Below are positions 8,946-15,040 of a stretch of 16,719 nucleotides of DNA, piece by piece (the first letter of the stretch is position 1; each line of letters opens with the position of its first letter). The position numbers and the translations under genes are program-made. A model generated the notes under the pieces. The model was not told where the DNA came from and did not search any database. It worked only from the letters and a program-made list of their open reading frames with translations. The stretch covers positions 1 to 16,719 of the forward strand of contig DODG01000239.1 in assembly GCA_003509065.1 (NCBI GenBank), read 5' to 3'. Source of the DNA: Acidobacteriota bacterium. GTDB lineage: Bacteria > Acidobacteriota > Vicinamibacteria > Vicinamibacterales > UBA823.

Positions 8946-9587
8946 CTAGACACCTCGAACATCAGCGCCCCAAATGTATTTGTGCGCTTGGAGCTGGATA
9001 CGAACGGGCAACCGATCTTCAAGAACCCAACCAGCCAACACCTGTGGTGCCAAATGATCATGAACCGGCGAAAATAGGGTGGCTCCGCAGCGGGAAGCCA
9101 ACCCTAACCGCTTTAGCGTATCTCGCGCGTACTCATAGTCCGCACGATCGGCAATAACAAATTTCACTTGATCACGTTTCGTAAGCAGCTCAAAATTTTC
9201 CCAGTGCGTCGTTTTCTCCTCTCGACTGCCTGGACATTTAACATCTAACACCTTTATCACCTTCGCAGGAAGACGGGCCACGCTCAACTGACCACCCGTT
9301 TCCACTAGGATGGTGATGTCATCTTGAAGTAGTACATCGATTAAACCATAAACGTCTTCCTGTAGAAGCGGCTCCCCGCCCGTGATCTCAACAAGTCCAC
9401 ATTGATAATTTTCAACTTCCTTTTGCACATCCTCAATCAACATTTTCCGACCCTCATGAAAGGCGTATGGAGTATCGCACCAGACACATCTGAGGTCACA
9501 CCCAGTTAGGCGCACAAAGACACACGGCTGTCCCGTAAACGTCGACTCGCCTTGAATGGAATAAAAGATTTCGTTGACTGTTAGCAT
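8946..9587 (-). CDS. queE: 7-carboxy-7-deazaguanine synthase QueE (radical SAM)
   Basis: QueE is a radical SAM enzyme that contracts the ring of 6-carboxytetrahydropterin to give 7-carboxy-7-deazaguanine, the substrate for QueC. The protein has 213 residues from the ATG at 9587; a GTG directly upstream at 9590 would add one residue. The N-terminal EIFYSIQGEST motif is diagnostic. The cluster-binding C-x3-C-x2-C is CDLRCVWC (Cys30, 34, 37), and the SAM-binding GGEP motif appears as EITGGEPLLQEDV. The spacing C-x3-C-x2-C is the standard radical SAM arrangement. No strong Shine-Dalgarno site is visible. It is divergent from the candidate selenoprotein gene at 9654 across a 66 bp intergenic stretch. 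Confidence 0.95.
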   Translation of the reverse strand: MLTVNEIFYSIQGESTFTGQPCVFVRLTGCDLRCVWCDTPYAFHEGRKMLIEDVQKEVENYQCGLVEITGGEPLLQEDVYGLIDVLLQDDITILVETGGQLSVARLPAKVIKVLDVKCPGSREEKTTHWENFELLTKRDQVKFVIADRADYEYARDTLKRLGLASRCGATLFSPVHDHLAPQVLAGWVLEDRLPVRIQLQAHKYIWGADVRGV

Positions 9588-9619
9588 CACTCAATCGAGG
9601 GTTAATTAACAAAATCCAA

Positions 9620-9641
9620 TACAATCGGATAGCTTATTGTA
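9620..9641. repeat. Short inverted repeat in the queE / ArsC-like divergent spacer
   Basis: TACAAT at 9620-9625 is repeated inverted as ATTGTA at 9636-9641, with a 10 bp spacer. On each strand the TACAAT differs from a consensus -10 box at one position, so the pair could be two divergent -10 elements or a small operator. No good -35 element is seen for either strand. The chance of a six-base inverted pair in AT-rich DNA is not small. Confidence 0.3.
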
Positions 9642-9653
9642 GACTAGGAAACG

Positions 9654-9989
9654 ATGCGTAAGACTGTGTTCTTCTGGAAGCCTGGTTGAACGACCTGCCG
9701 AAACGCCAGACGTGTTCTGGAAGAAAAACGTATTGATCTTGAGGTGCGAGATCTTGAACGCGATCCACCAACTCGCGCGTTTCTTGAGCGTCACGTGAGT
9801 TCAGTGCAGTTTCTGGATTTCGTGAGCCAGCGAAGTCCAGTCTTCAAGCAACGGCCGTTGCCGAAGTCGAAAAAAGAAGCAATCAATTTGATGATGAAAA
9901 ACCCAAAATTGATTAAACGGCCCATCATTATCAGCGGCCGTACTGTGATCTTTGGTTTCGATAAATCCCGCGTGAAGCTACTGAAATAG
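9654..9989 (+). CDS. Candidate selenoprotein: ArsC/Spx-like thioredoxin-fold protein with in-frame TGA (Sec12)
   Basis: Reading from the ATG at 9654 gives MRKTVFFWKPG, then TGA at 9687-9689, then TTCRNARRVLEEKRIDLEVR and onwards without interruption to TAG at 9987, 111 codons in all. That is the usual size of the ArsC/Spx/YffB family. Family marks are the strand-plus-CxxC start, the acidic RDLERDPPT stretch, and the C-terminal RPIIISGRTVIFGFD, whose Arg-Pro is the conserved pair of the family. TGA falls exactly where the first cysteine of CxxC is expected, giving U-T-T-C. A perfect 5-bp hairpin follows at the distance expected of a bacterial SECIS. AGGA at 9646-9649 lies 4 nt before the ATG. 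The likely role is a thiol/selenol oxidoreductase; arsenate reduction is not implied. The alternatives are a nonsense mutation or sequencing error at a Cys codon. A shorter frame from a GTG at 9744 would lack the active site. Confidence 0.75.
9690..9731 (+). promoter_or_regulatory. Putative bacterial SECIS element
   Basis: The hairpin has stem CCAGA (9706-9710), loop CGTGT (9711-9715) and stem TCTGG (9716-9720), five perfect base pairs. The loop begins 22 nt after the TGA at 9687-9689. A lower stem of three pairs is possible (ACG at 9690-9692 with CGT at 9729-9731). Bacterial SECIS elements are stem-loops immediately downstream of the Sec UGA, read by SelB, with a small apical loop that carries a G within its first two positions followed by U; here the second loop base is G and the third is U. 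The structure lies inside the coding sequence of residues about 18-23. Confidence 0.6.
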
Positions 9990-10014
9990 CACCTCGGATT
10001 CCGCAAGGATTACG

Positions 10015-10752
10015 TCACTTACCCATCCGTGTCACCCCCAGCTTCGGACATAGATCTGCGAGTACGCATTGCCGGCAGAGCGGGTAGGTTGGTTTGCAAA
10101 TATTCTGACCCCAAGTCACCAGATAACGATTAATAAATGGCCACCACCGCCGTTGCAAGGCAGTGTAAAGAGCGCTCTCAGTCTCTTCTGGATTTCTTGT
10201 ACAAACCCAACCAAGACGATTAGTGATGCGATGAACGTGTGTATCCACACAAATGTTGTCCAAGCTCTGATAAGACAAGATTAAAACGAGGTTGGCTGTT
10301 TTCCGGCCGACACCTGGTAGGCTCAGCAACTCAGCCATATTTGATGGCACATCACCAGAAAATTTTCTTAAAAGGATTGCCGCAGTAGCCTTAAGGTGTT
10401 TTGCCTTGTCGTGATAAAAGCTGACGGGATAAATTAACCGCTCAATTCGTCGAATTGATAGCTTCGATAATGCTAACGGTGTGGCAGCAACTTCGAAGAG
10501 GCGTGTTGAAGCAGCAAGTGTCACTGCGTCTTTAGTCTGAGCGGACAACATTGTTCCAATCAGCACTTGAAAGGGATCGGACGTTTGTTCGTCAGCAAGT
10601 TTTTCCATAACGGGCACCCCCATTTGTTCAATGGCACCCGTAAGTACTCGCATAATTCGTGCAATCAGCGCTGGCCTAGGACGAGGCACGGTCGAAGACA
10701 AAGAGGCGCTTCGATTCTTGACAGAGCTTTGCTTTGATTTCTTCGTCGGCAT
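10015..10752 (-). CDS. nth: Endonuclease III (DNA glycosylase/AP lyase)
   Basis: Nth excises oxidised pyrimidines and nicks the abasic site in base excision repair. From the ATG at 10752 (a TTG at 10755 precedes it) the protein has 245 residues. The helix-hairpin-helix LPGVGRKTANLVL contains the catalytic Lys, and VDTHVHRITNRLG contains the catalytic Asp. The C-terminal iron-sulfur motif is C-x6-C-x2-C-x5-C (CKPTYPLCRQCVLADLC), as in classical endonuclease III. A basic, serine-rich N-terminal tail of about 25 residues (KKSKQSSVKNRS...) is longer than usual. There is no clear ribosome binding site; the gene starts 16 bp after the D-2-hydroxyacid dehydrogenase stop and may be read through from it. 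It is convergent with the ArsC-like gene, 25 bp away, with no clear terminator between. Confidence 0.95.
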   Translation of the reverse strand: MPTKKSKQSSVKNRSASLSSTVPRPRPALIARIMRVLTGAIEQMGVPVMEKLADEQTSDPFQVLIGTMLSAQTKDAVTLAASTRLFEVAATPLALSKLSIRRIERLIYPVSFYHDKAKHLKATAAILLRKFSGDVPSNMAELLSLPGVGRKTANLVLILSYQSLDNICVDTHVHRITNRLGWVCTRNPEETESALYTALQRRWWPFINRYLVTWGQNICKPTYPLCRQCVLADLCPKLGVTRMGK

Positions 10753-10768
10753 CAAAATTCGTGACGTC

Positions 10769-11749
10769 TCAGCTGTTGATAGGGGTTATCGGCAAATTTC
10801 CAGATAGTACTTCCATTAGATTCCTAGCTGCTAAGTCAGCCATCGCTGTACGTGTTTCATGGGTGGCACTGCCCAGATGAGGTGAAAGGACAACATTTGA
10901 TAGACCTAACAATCCTGAATGCACCATCGGTTCTCGTTCGTAGACATCGAGTGCTGCACCAGCGATTAGCCCTTCCCGAAGCGCCAAGACTAATGCATCT
11001 TCATCAACCACAGGACCACGCGACGTGTTAATTAAATAAGCGGATGGTTTCATATTAACTAGCGCCTCCCGATCAATTAAATGATGCGTGTCTGACGTCA
11101 TAGGCACATGGAGTGACACAACATCGGATGTGGCTAATAGGCGATCGAGTGGCATAACTGACGAATCCTTTAGAGATTTTGTCCATTGTGACCTATCCGT
11201 AATGTCGTTACTTCCCTTCGGAGCTGCAAACACCACCTTCATCCCAAACACTGATGCCCGCGCTGCTACGGCACGCCCAATTCGACCCGCTCCAACAACA
11301 CCTAACTGTTTTCCAAACAGTTCCATGCCAAGCATAAAGTCGAGGGCCCAGCCTTTCCAGACGCCGGATTGTATAAGCCGGTCTCCCTCAACCACGCGTC
11401 GAGTAACGTTTAGTATGAGTCCCCAAGTTAGTTCGGCGACTGATTCAGTCAGCACCCCAGGTGTATTTGTTACAACAATGCCATGTTTCTTGGCTGTCGC
11501 AATATCGATATTGTCATAACCCACAGCGATATTTGCGATAACGCGAAGTTGCGATCCAGCTTTAATAATTCCTGCATCAATCGTATCTGTCACAACACAC
11601 AGAAGACCGTGTTTATCACGCACTCGATCAAGGAGCTGATCGCGAGAAAGAGCGTTTTGCTCTGTGTGATAGTCAATCTCTAAGTCGGACTCCAAGTGTT
11701 GAAGCACAGCCGCTGGAATACGGTTGGTGACGAGGACGCGAGACTTCAT
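10769..11749 (-). CDS. D-isomer-specific 2-hydroxyacid dehydrogenase (glyoxylate/hydroxypyruvate reductase-like)
   Basis: This NAD(P)-dependent enzyme interconverts a 2-oxoacid and a D-2-hydroxyacid. The 326-residue protein has a Rossmann motif GAGRIG (153-158) and the complete catalytic triad: Arg244 in NTSRGP, Glu273 in YEREP and His291 in SPHLGSAT. The stretches NIAVGYDNIDI and LDVYEREP match the glyoxylate/hydroxypyruvate reductase (GyaR, GhrB) branch more than SerA, and there is no ACT domain. The start MKSRVLVTN is at an ATG. It lies 63 bp behind the third BMC vertex gene on the same strand, so it may be a late gene of the microcompartment operon. It carries no obvious encapsulation peptide at either end, so a lumen location is not indicated. 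The exact substrate is uncertain. Confidence 0.9.
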   Translation of the reverse strand: MKSRVLVTNRIPAAVLQHLESDLEIDYHTEQNALSRDQLLDRVRDKHGLLCVVTDTIDAGIIKAGSQLRVIANIAVGYDNIDIATAKKHGIVVTNTPGVLTESVAELTWGLILNVTRRVVEGDRLIQSGVWKGWALDFMLGMELFGKQLGVVGAGRIGRAVAARASVFGMKVVFAAPKGSNDITDRSQWTKSLKDSSVMPLDRLLATSDVVSLHVPMTSDTHHLIDREALVNMKPSAYLINTSRGPVVDEDALVLALREGLIAGAALDVYEREPMVHSGLLGLSNVVLSPHLGSATHETRTAMADLAARNLMEVLSGNLPITPINS

Positions 11750-11812
11750 GTATTAATTCTGCGACAAAATTTCTGTGGATTTACAGCGATGATTCATTTA
11801 TTGATGAGTGAC

Positions 11813-12079
11813 CTAGGAATTCACCTCATCAACGACCCCAATGATTGCAACATCTACAGGCGCCATGGGTTGACTGATCGCTTGCCCAGCTGCACGACCT
11901 TCAGACACAATCAATACTTTTTCACCGACACCAGTTCCAACCGAATCAACGGCGAGCAACGCAACACCTTGCGGTTGGTCATCCGCAGTAATCGGTTGCA
12001 CAAGTAGAAGCTTCGCGCCAATAAGAGTGCTTTGTTTTTGGGTAGAAACCAACGGGCCAAGAACCCTGGCTAATTGCAT
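11813..12079 (-). CDS. BMC vertex protein (BMC-P, EutN/CcmL family), copy 3
   Basis: This pentamer-forming protein caps the vertices of a microcompartment shell. It has 88 residues and a single EutN/CcmL domain: the start MQLARVLGPLVSTQK is the first strand, followed by GAKLLLVQPI, then LLAVDSVGTGVGEKVLIVSEGRAA (the G-V-G-E-x-V-L turn diagnostic of the family), and a C-terminal VDVAIIGVVDEV strand. The ATG at 12079 is 29 bp after the preceding vertex gene. There is no Shine-Dalgarno site close to the start. It is the last of three different BMC-P genes in tandem. Confidence 0.93.
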   Translation of the reverse strand: MQLARVLGPLVSTQKQSTLIGAKLLLVQPITADDQPQGVALLAVDSVGTGVGEKVLIVSEGRAAGQAISQPMAPVDVAIIGVVDEVNS

Positions 12080-12108
12080 AATATATTGTCGCTATGTATT
12101 GTTCCCCA

Positions 12109-12387
12109 TTACCGGTTCGCGTTATCGGTAGACCAGTGATCAACAATACCCACAATATTAAGATCGGTCGGCACCTCTATCGGGAGGAATGGAAACGAAG
12201 CTTCTCGGCCACGCACAACAAATACTTCTTCGCCCACGCCAGCACCAACTGAATCGACAGCGACCAAAGATTGACCAGAGGTCACACGGTCGGGTGTGAT
12301 TGGTTGAATTAAGAGCAGCTTGTGCCCTATCAACTTCTCGTCCTTACGTGTTGCGACCACGTTTCCAATAACCTTGGCAAGTTGCAC
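12109..12387 (-). CDS. BMC vertex protein (BMC-P, EutN/CcmL family), copy 2
   Basis: The protein has 92 residues with the EutN/CcmL fold: MQLAKVIGNVVATRKDEKL, then GHKLLLIQPI, VAVDSVGAGVGEEVFVVRG and the terminal LNIVGIVDHW strand. A few extra residues (STDNANR) follow the fold. The start is a GTG at 12387 that shares one base with the stop of the upstream vertex gene (TAGTG), so translation is coupled; GAGG lies 10 nt upstream. The sequence clearly diverges from copies 1 and 3, suggesting distinct vertex subunits rather than a recent duplication. Confidence 0.93.
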   Translation of the reverse strand: MQLAKVIGNVVATRKDEKLIGHKLLLIQPITPDRVTSGQSLVAVDSVGAGVGEEVFVVRGREASFPFLPIEVPTDLNIVGIVDHWSTDNANR

Positions 12388-12656
12388 TATGGTTGAACCT
12401 CTACTGTGTCCACAATGCCAACGATAGATGCATCAATCGGAGAATCCTTTAAACCCGTGGCCATTCGCGCTGAACTACCGCTAACGATCAATACCGTGTC
12501 TCCGACGCCGGCATCAACTGTATCGATTGCCACGAGATATCTGCCTTCTTCTTTACCTTTCGGATCAACCGGACGAGCCAAGAGCAACTTACTACTTACT
12601 AGTCGCTCGTCTTTACATGTCGCAACTACAGTGCCAACAATTTTTGCAAGTATCAT
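12387..12656 (-). CDS. BMC vertex protein (BMC-P, EutN/CcmL family), copy 1
   Basis: The protein has 89 residues with MILAKIVGTVVATCKDERL, then SSKLLLARPVDP, VAIDTVDAGVGDTVLIVSGSSAR and IDASIVGIVDTVEV, all in EutN/CcmL order. The loop after the fourth strand has SGSSARMATGLKDSP, the region facing the pentamer axis. The ATG at 12656 follows an A-rich stretch with no visible Shine-Dalgarno site, in contrast to the strong site of the BMC-H gene upstream; this would keep vertex protein scarce relative to hexamers. The 77 bp between the two genes shows nothing else. Confidence 0.93.
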   Translation of the reverse strand: MILAKIVGTVVATCKDERLVSSKLLLARPVDPKGKEEGRYLVAIDTVDAGVGDTVLIVSGSSARMATGLKDSPIDASIVGIVDTVEVQP

Positions 12657-12733
12657 AATTTTTTTGTGGTTTTACACTAATTTACATATTCAACATTGCA
12701 AGTGAGCGCAACTGCGCCCATCCTTGTGGTTAC

Positions 12734-13024
12734 CTAGGCTTTACCCTTAATTATTGCGATAGGAAACGAAGTCTCTAGATTCGCGTGTGGTCGAGGTATT
12801 ACGTGAACCGACACAAGTTCGCCAACTCTCCGTGCAGCCGCTGCCCCCGCATCAGTGGCGGCCTTCACTGCAGCGACGTCACCACGCACAATCGCTGTAA
12901 CGTATCCCGCACCAATTTTCTCCCAACCGACCAAGGTCACTTTACTAGCCTTTACCATGGTATCCGCAGCCTCGATCATCGATACGAGCCCTTTGGTTTC
13001 GACCATCCCCAATGCTTCACCCAT
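12734..13024 (-). CDS. BMC-H microcompartment shell protein (PduA/EutM-like)
   Basis: This single-BMC-domain protein of 96 residues forms the hexamers that tile shell facets. Family marks are the start [20 protein letters not shown], the lysine-containing [19 protein letters not shown] with the pore loop around [25 protein letters not shown] and VHVIPRPH near residue 75. The sequence is very like PduA/EutM and there is no second BMC domain. A perfect GGGAGG is placed 5 nt before the ATG, the strongest ribosome binding site of the cluster. Only one BMC-H gene is present in the window, whereas related loci often have two or more shell types. Confidence 0.96.
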   Translation of the reverse strand: MGEALGMVETKGLVSMIEAADTMVKASKVTLVGWEKIGAGYVTAIVRGDVAAVKAATDAGAAAARRVGELVSVHVIPRPHANLETSFPIAIIKGKA

Positions 13025-13029
13025 GAATT

Positions 13030-13035
13030 CCTCCC
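13030..13035 (-). promoter_or_regulatory. Strong Shine-Dalgarno site of the BMC-H gene
   Basis: On the minus strand GGGAGG is followed by AATTC and then the ATG at 13024. The match to the 16S anti-Shine-Dalgarno sequence is near perfect and the spacing short but usable. The vertex genes downstream lack comparable sites. Confidence 0.7.
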
Positions 13036-13096
13036 AAGTGCCCTACCAATACGGAACAATTAAGAACCGCAGATACCGCAACACAAAACCCTTTTA

Positions 13097-13957
13097 TTAA
13101 GAAGGCTTAACTGACTTAACGGCATCTTCAATGAGAGCCGTAAGCTCACGGTATGTTAAACGAATTTCGCTTTCCGTGCCTGTCCCATCCGATGTTTTTA
13201 AGTTTGTTTCATCCTGCACCAAACGGGCATTTGGAGATGATGGAGCCTGTATTATCTGACAATTCGCATCGTCAGCTTCCGCGCCATCAGCACAAAATTC
13301 TGCTGGCCTCGACGCAACACCGTAACTACCAAACAAACCCTGCAAACGATCTACTTCCTCTCTCGACAACAGGCGCTCACGTCCCAAAAACCGCGCCACA
13401 AGACTAATCCGAGCAAAGTGTTCAATTGTTTCCATTCGGTAATATGCCTTAAATAACTCACTAGCAATCGTAAGAGCCCCGTGATTCGCCAACAACAAAC
13501 CGTCATATTTTGTAATGTAGTCCCGAACAGCGTCGGCCAATTCAGAGGTGGAAGGTGTACCATAATCCGCAATGGGTATGCTACCGAGTGTCACAACAAC
13601 TTCGGCCAGTACAGCTCGGTCGAGCGGAATACCAGCAACTGCGAATCCAGTAGCTGCAGGCGGATGAGCGTGAACCACCGCCTTGATATCCGGTCGATGT
13701 TCGTAGACTGCTAGATGCATTAAAAGTTCAGAGGATGCATTACGCTCACCAGCGAGCTTATTCCCCTTCAGATCAGTCGTAACCATCATGTCTGGGGTCA
13801 TAAATCCTTTTGACACACCAGTCGGTGTTGTTAAGAGGCGGTCCTCACCCAACCGAACGCTGATGTTGCCATCATTTGAAGCCACATAGCCACGTTCATA
13901 AATACGCCGTCCGACCTCAACAATATTGGCCCGAACTTGCTCTTCCGGTTGCATCAC
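13097..13957 (-). CDS. Class II aldolase (fuculose/rhamnulose-1-phosphate aldolase type) with C-terminal extension
   Basis: This zinc-dependent aldolase of 286 residues probably cleaves a deoxyketose 1-phosphate (fuculose- or rhamnulose-like) to dihydroxyacetone phosphate and lactaldehyde. The zinc and catalytic residues are in place: Glu77 in ASSELLMH, His96 and His98 in VVHAHPP, and His159 in ANHGALTI; SNDGNISVR and TPTGVSKG form the phosphate-binding region. The domain ends near residue 215. A polar linker then leads to a C-terminal amphipathic helix (about 266-284, RLTYRELTALIEDAVKSVK), which looks like an encapsulation peptide for a microcompartment lumen. The start is GTG at 13957 or ATG at 13954, with AGGG 6 or 9 nt upstream. 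It is the first gene of the BMC cluster, 72 bp before BMC-H. Precise substrate not determined. Confidence 0.9.
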   Translation of the reverse strand: MMQPEEQVRANIVEVGRRIYERGYVASNDGNISVRLGEDRLLTTPTGVSKGFMTPDMMVTTDLKGNKLAGERNASSELLMHLAVYEHRPDIKAVVHAHPPAATGFAVAGIPLDRAVLAEVVVTLGSIPIADYGTPSTSELADAVRDYITKYDGLLLANHGALTIASELFKAYYRMETIEHFARISLVARFLGRERLLSREEVDRLQGLFGSYGVASRPAEFCADGAEADDANCQIIQAPSSPNARLVQDETNLKTSDGTGTESEIRLTYRELTALIEDAVKSVKPS

Positions 13958-14015
13958 GTAACACCCTTCTCTTAAGGCGAATTTAGAGGTCGAAATTACG
14001 TACAGATCTTCAGAC

Positions 14016-14264
14016 TTATTGACCTAAATATTTTCGCCGGCACTGATCGGAACAAAAATACTTAACTATGCCATCACGTTTAATTGTGACGGCTCGTGAT
14101 CGAACTACAAACATGCCACACACAGGGTCCTGCACTAAAGAAACACCTTTTGGTTTCGACACCTTCGATTTACCAGTTGCACCTTCAATCACGCCAGAGA
14201 CAAAACGCCAGATCAGGTAAAAGGCAACGATGGGTACAATAACCCGTAACCAACCAGTCAACAT
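14016..14264 (-). CDS. Small membrane-anchored YHS/TRASH-like metal-binding protein
   Basis: The protein has 82 residues. Residues about 7-27 form one membrane segment (RVIVPIVAFYLIWRFVSGVI), followed by a basic linker and a C-terminal DPVCGMFV...KYFCSDQCRRKYL module. The DPVCGM start and the FCSxxCRxKY end are those of YHS/TRASH zinc-ribbon-like domains, with Cys49, Cys71 and Cys75 as visible metal ligands. The function is unknown; such domains are linked to metal sensing or handling, but an anchored 80-residue form could equally be structural. It lies 35 bp behind the TPR gene and 58 bp before the aldolase gene, all on one strand. Confidence 0.75.
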   Translation of the reverse strand: MLTGWLRVIVPIVAFYLIWRFVSGVIEGATGKSKVSKPKGVSLVQDPVCGMFVVRSRAVTIKRDGIVKYFCSDQCRRKYLGQ

Positions 14265-14299
14265 TTAGTTCAACTTTTCCACAGAGAGCAGCACAAATA

Positions 14300-14935
14300 T
14301 TACTCCACTCCACCGGGTTGTTTCTCCTCAGACACCAAGGCAGTATCTGGATGCGCTGACTGTAAGCTGGCAAGAGCCTGCTGGGCAGCACGACCTTCCG
14401 GACTGTCTGGTGTCACCTCGATTAATCGTCGCCACACCGTCGCCGCACCTGCCAGATCCTGTTGACCAAAGGCTTTTACGACGCCCATGTTCAACATGGT
14501 TTTCGTATGCGCCGGATCGATCTCCAGTGAGTGCTCAAACTGTGCAATCGCACGATCTGGCTGGTCCGTATAATAGTAACCCACTCCCAGATCGGTACTC
14601 ACATTGACGTTACGCGGGTCTAGCGCGAGCGCCTGCTCGTACCATTTCACCGCTTCCTCGAATTGTTCTGCATCGAAATACAAATTACCAAGAGTCACTC
14701 TTGGTGCGGGGTCAGACGAATTCTGTTCAGTTGCAGAAACTAATGCCTGTATCCGTTGCTCATCAACTACACGTGGCTCTACTACCGGCTGGTTAACGTT
14801 GGGGCTGGCCTGCACCCGCGGCTCACCTATATTTGTAGTTTGAAGAGATACGGACTGCTGACTACCCAGCACCCAACCGACAATTAGTCCAAAACAGGTG
14901 CCAGTAATCAAGAAAATGACTGATTCAATCTTCAT
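14300..14935 (-). CDS. Membrane-anchored tetratricopeptide repeat protein
   Basis: The protein has 211 residues. Residues 5-25 form an N-terminal membrane segment (SVIFLITGTCFGLIVGWVLG), then a disordered region of about 50 residues, then at least three TPR units: PRVTLGNLYFDAEQFEEAVK with WYEQALALDP, NVSTDLGVGYYYTDQPDRAI with FEHSLEIDP, and TMLNMGVVKAFGQQDLAGAA with WRRLIEVTP. Such proteins are scaffolds; the partner is unknown. The ATG at 14935 has a weak GAGA 4 nt upstream. It lies 105 bp behind glmM and 35 bp before the YHS-like gene, suggesting the two small membrane proteins are co-expressed. Confidence 0.83.
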   Translation of the reverse strand: MKIESVIFLITGTCFGLIVGWVLGSQQSVSLQTTNIGEPRVQASPNVNQPVVEPRVVDEQRIQALVSATEQNSSDPAPRVTLGNLYFDAEQFEEAVKWYEQALALDPRNVNVSTDLGVGYYYTDQPDRAIAQFEHSLEIDPAHTKTMLNMGVVKAFGQQDLAGAATVWRRLIEVTPDSPEGRAAQQALASLQSAHPDTALVSEEKQPGGVE

Positions 14936-15040
14936 GGTATCTCAATCGGAATATGTCAAGCCAAGTGACCGCACCTAGCAATTATCATCCTGTGCGCGAA
15001 CACTCAGATCATAGTAGGACTGAAGAGCTTACTCCAAAAG

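Noticed and set aside
9588..9653. preQ1 riboswitch upstream of queE
   Set aside because: No preQ1-I type stem with C-rich loop and A-rich tail can be seen, and the leader is short.
9687..9689. TGA read as tryptophan through an alternative code
   Set aside because: TGA is the normal stop of several genes here (GldG-like, DUF4340, nth, glmM, cdaA), and the family expects Cys, not Trp, at this position.
9791..10006. Minus-strand open frame opposite the ArsC-like gene
   Set aside because: It lacks family features and lies antisense to the conserved C-terminal half of the ArsC-like protein.
9990..10014. Bidirectional terminator between the ArsC-like gene and nth
   Set aside because: Only a very short CGGA/TCCG inverted pair is present, with no usable loop and no T-run.
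14981..14986. GATAAT as a -10 box for the TPR gene on the minus strand
   Set aside because: No acceptable -35 at 16-18 bp; the nearby TTGACA is positioned so that its -10 would fall inside the coding region.
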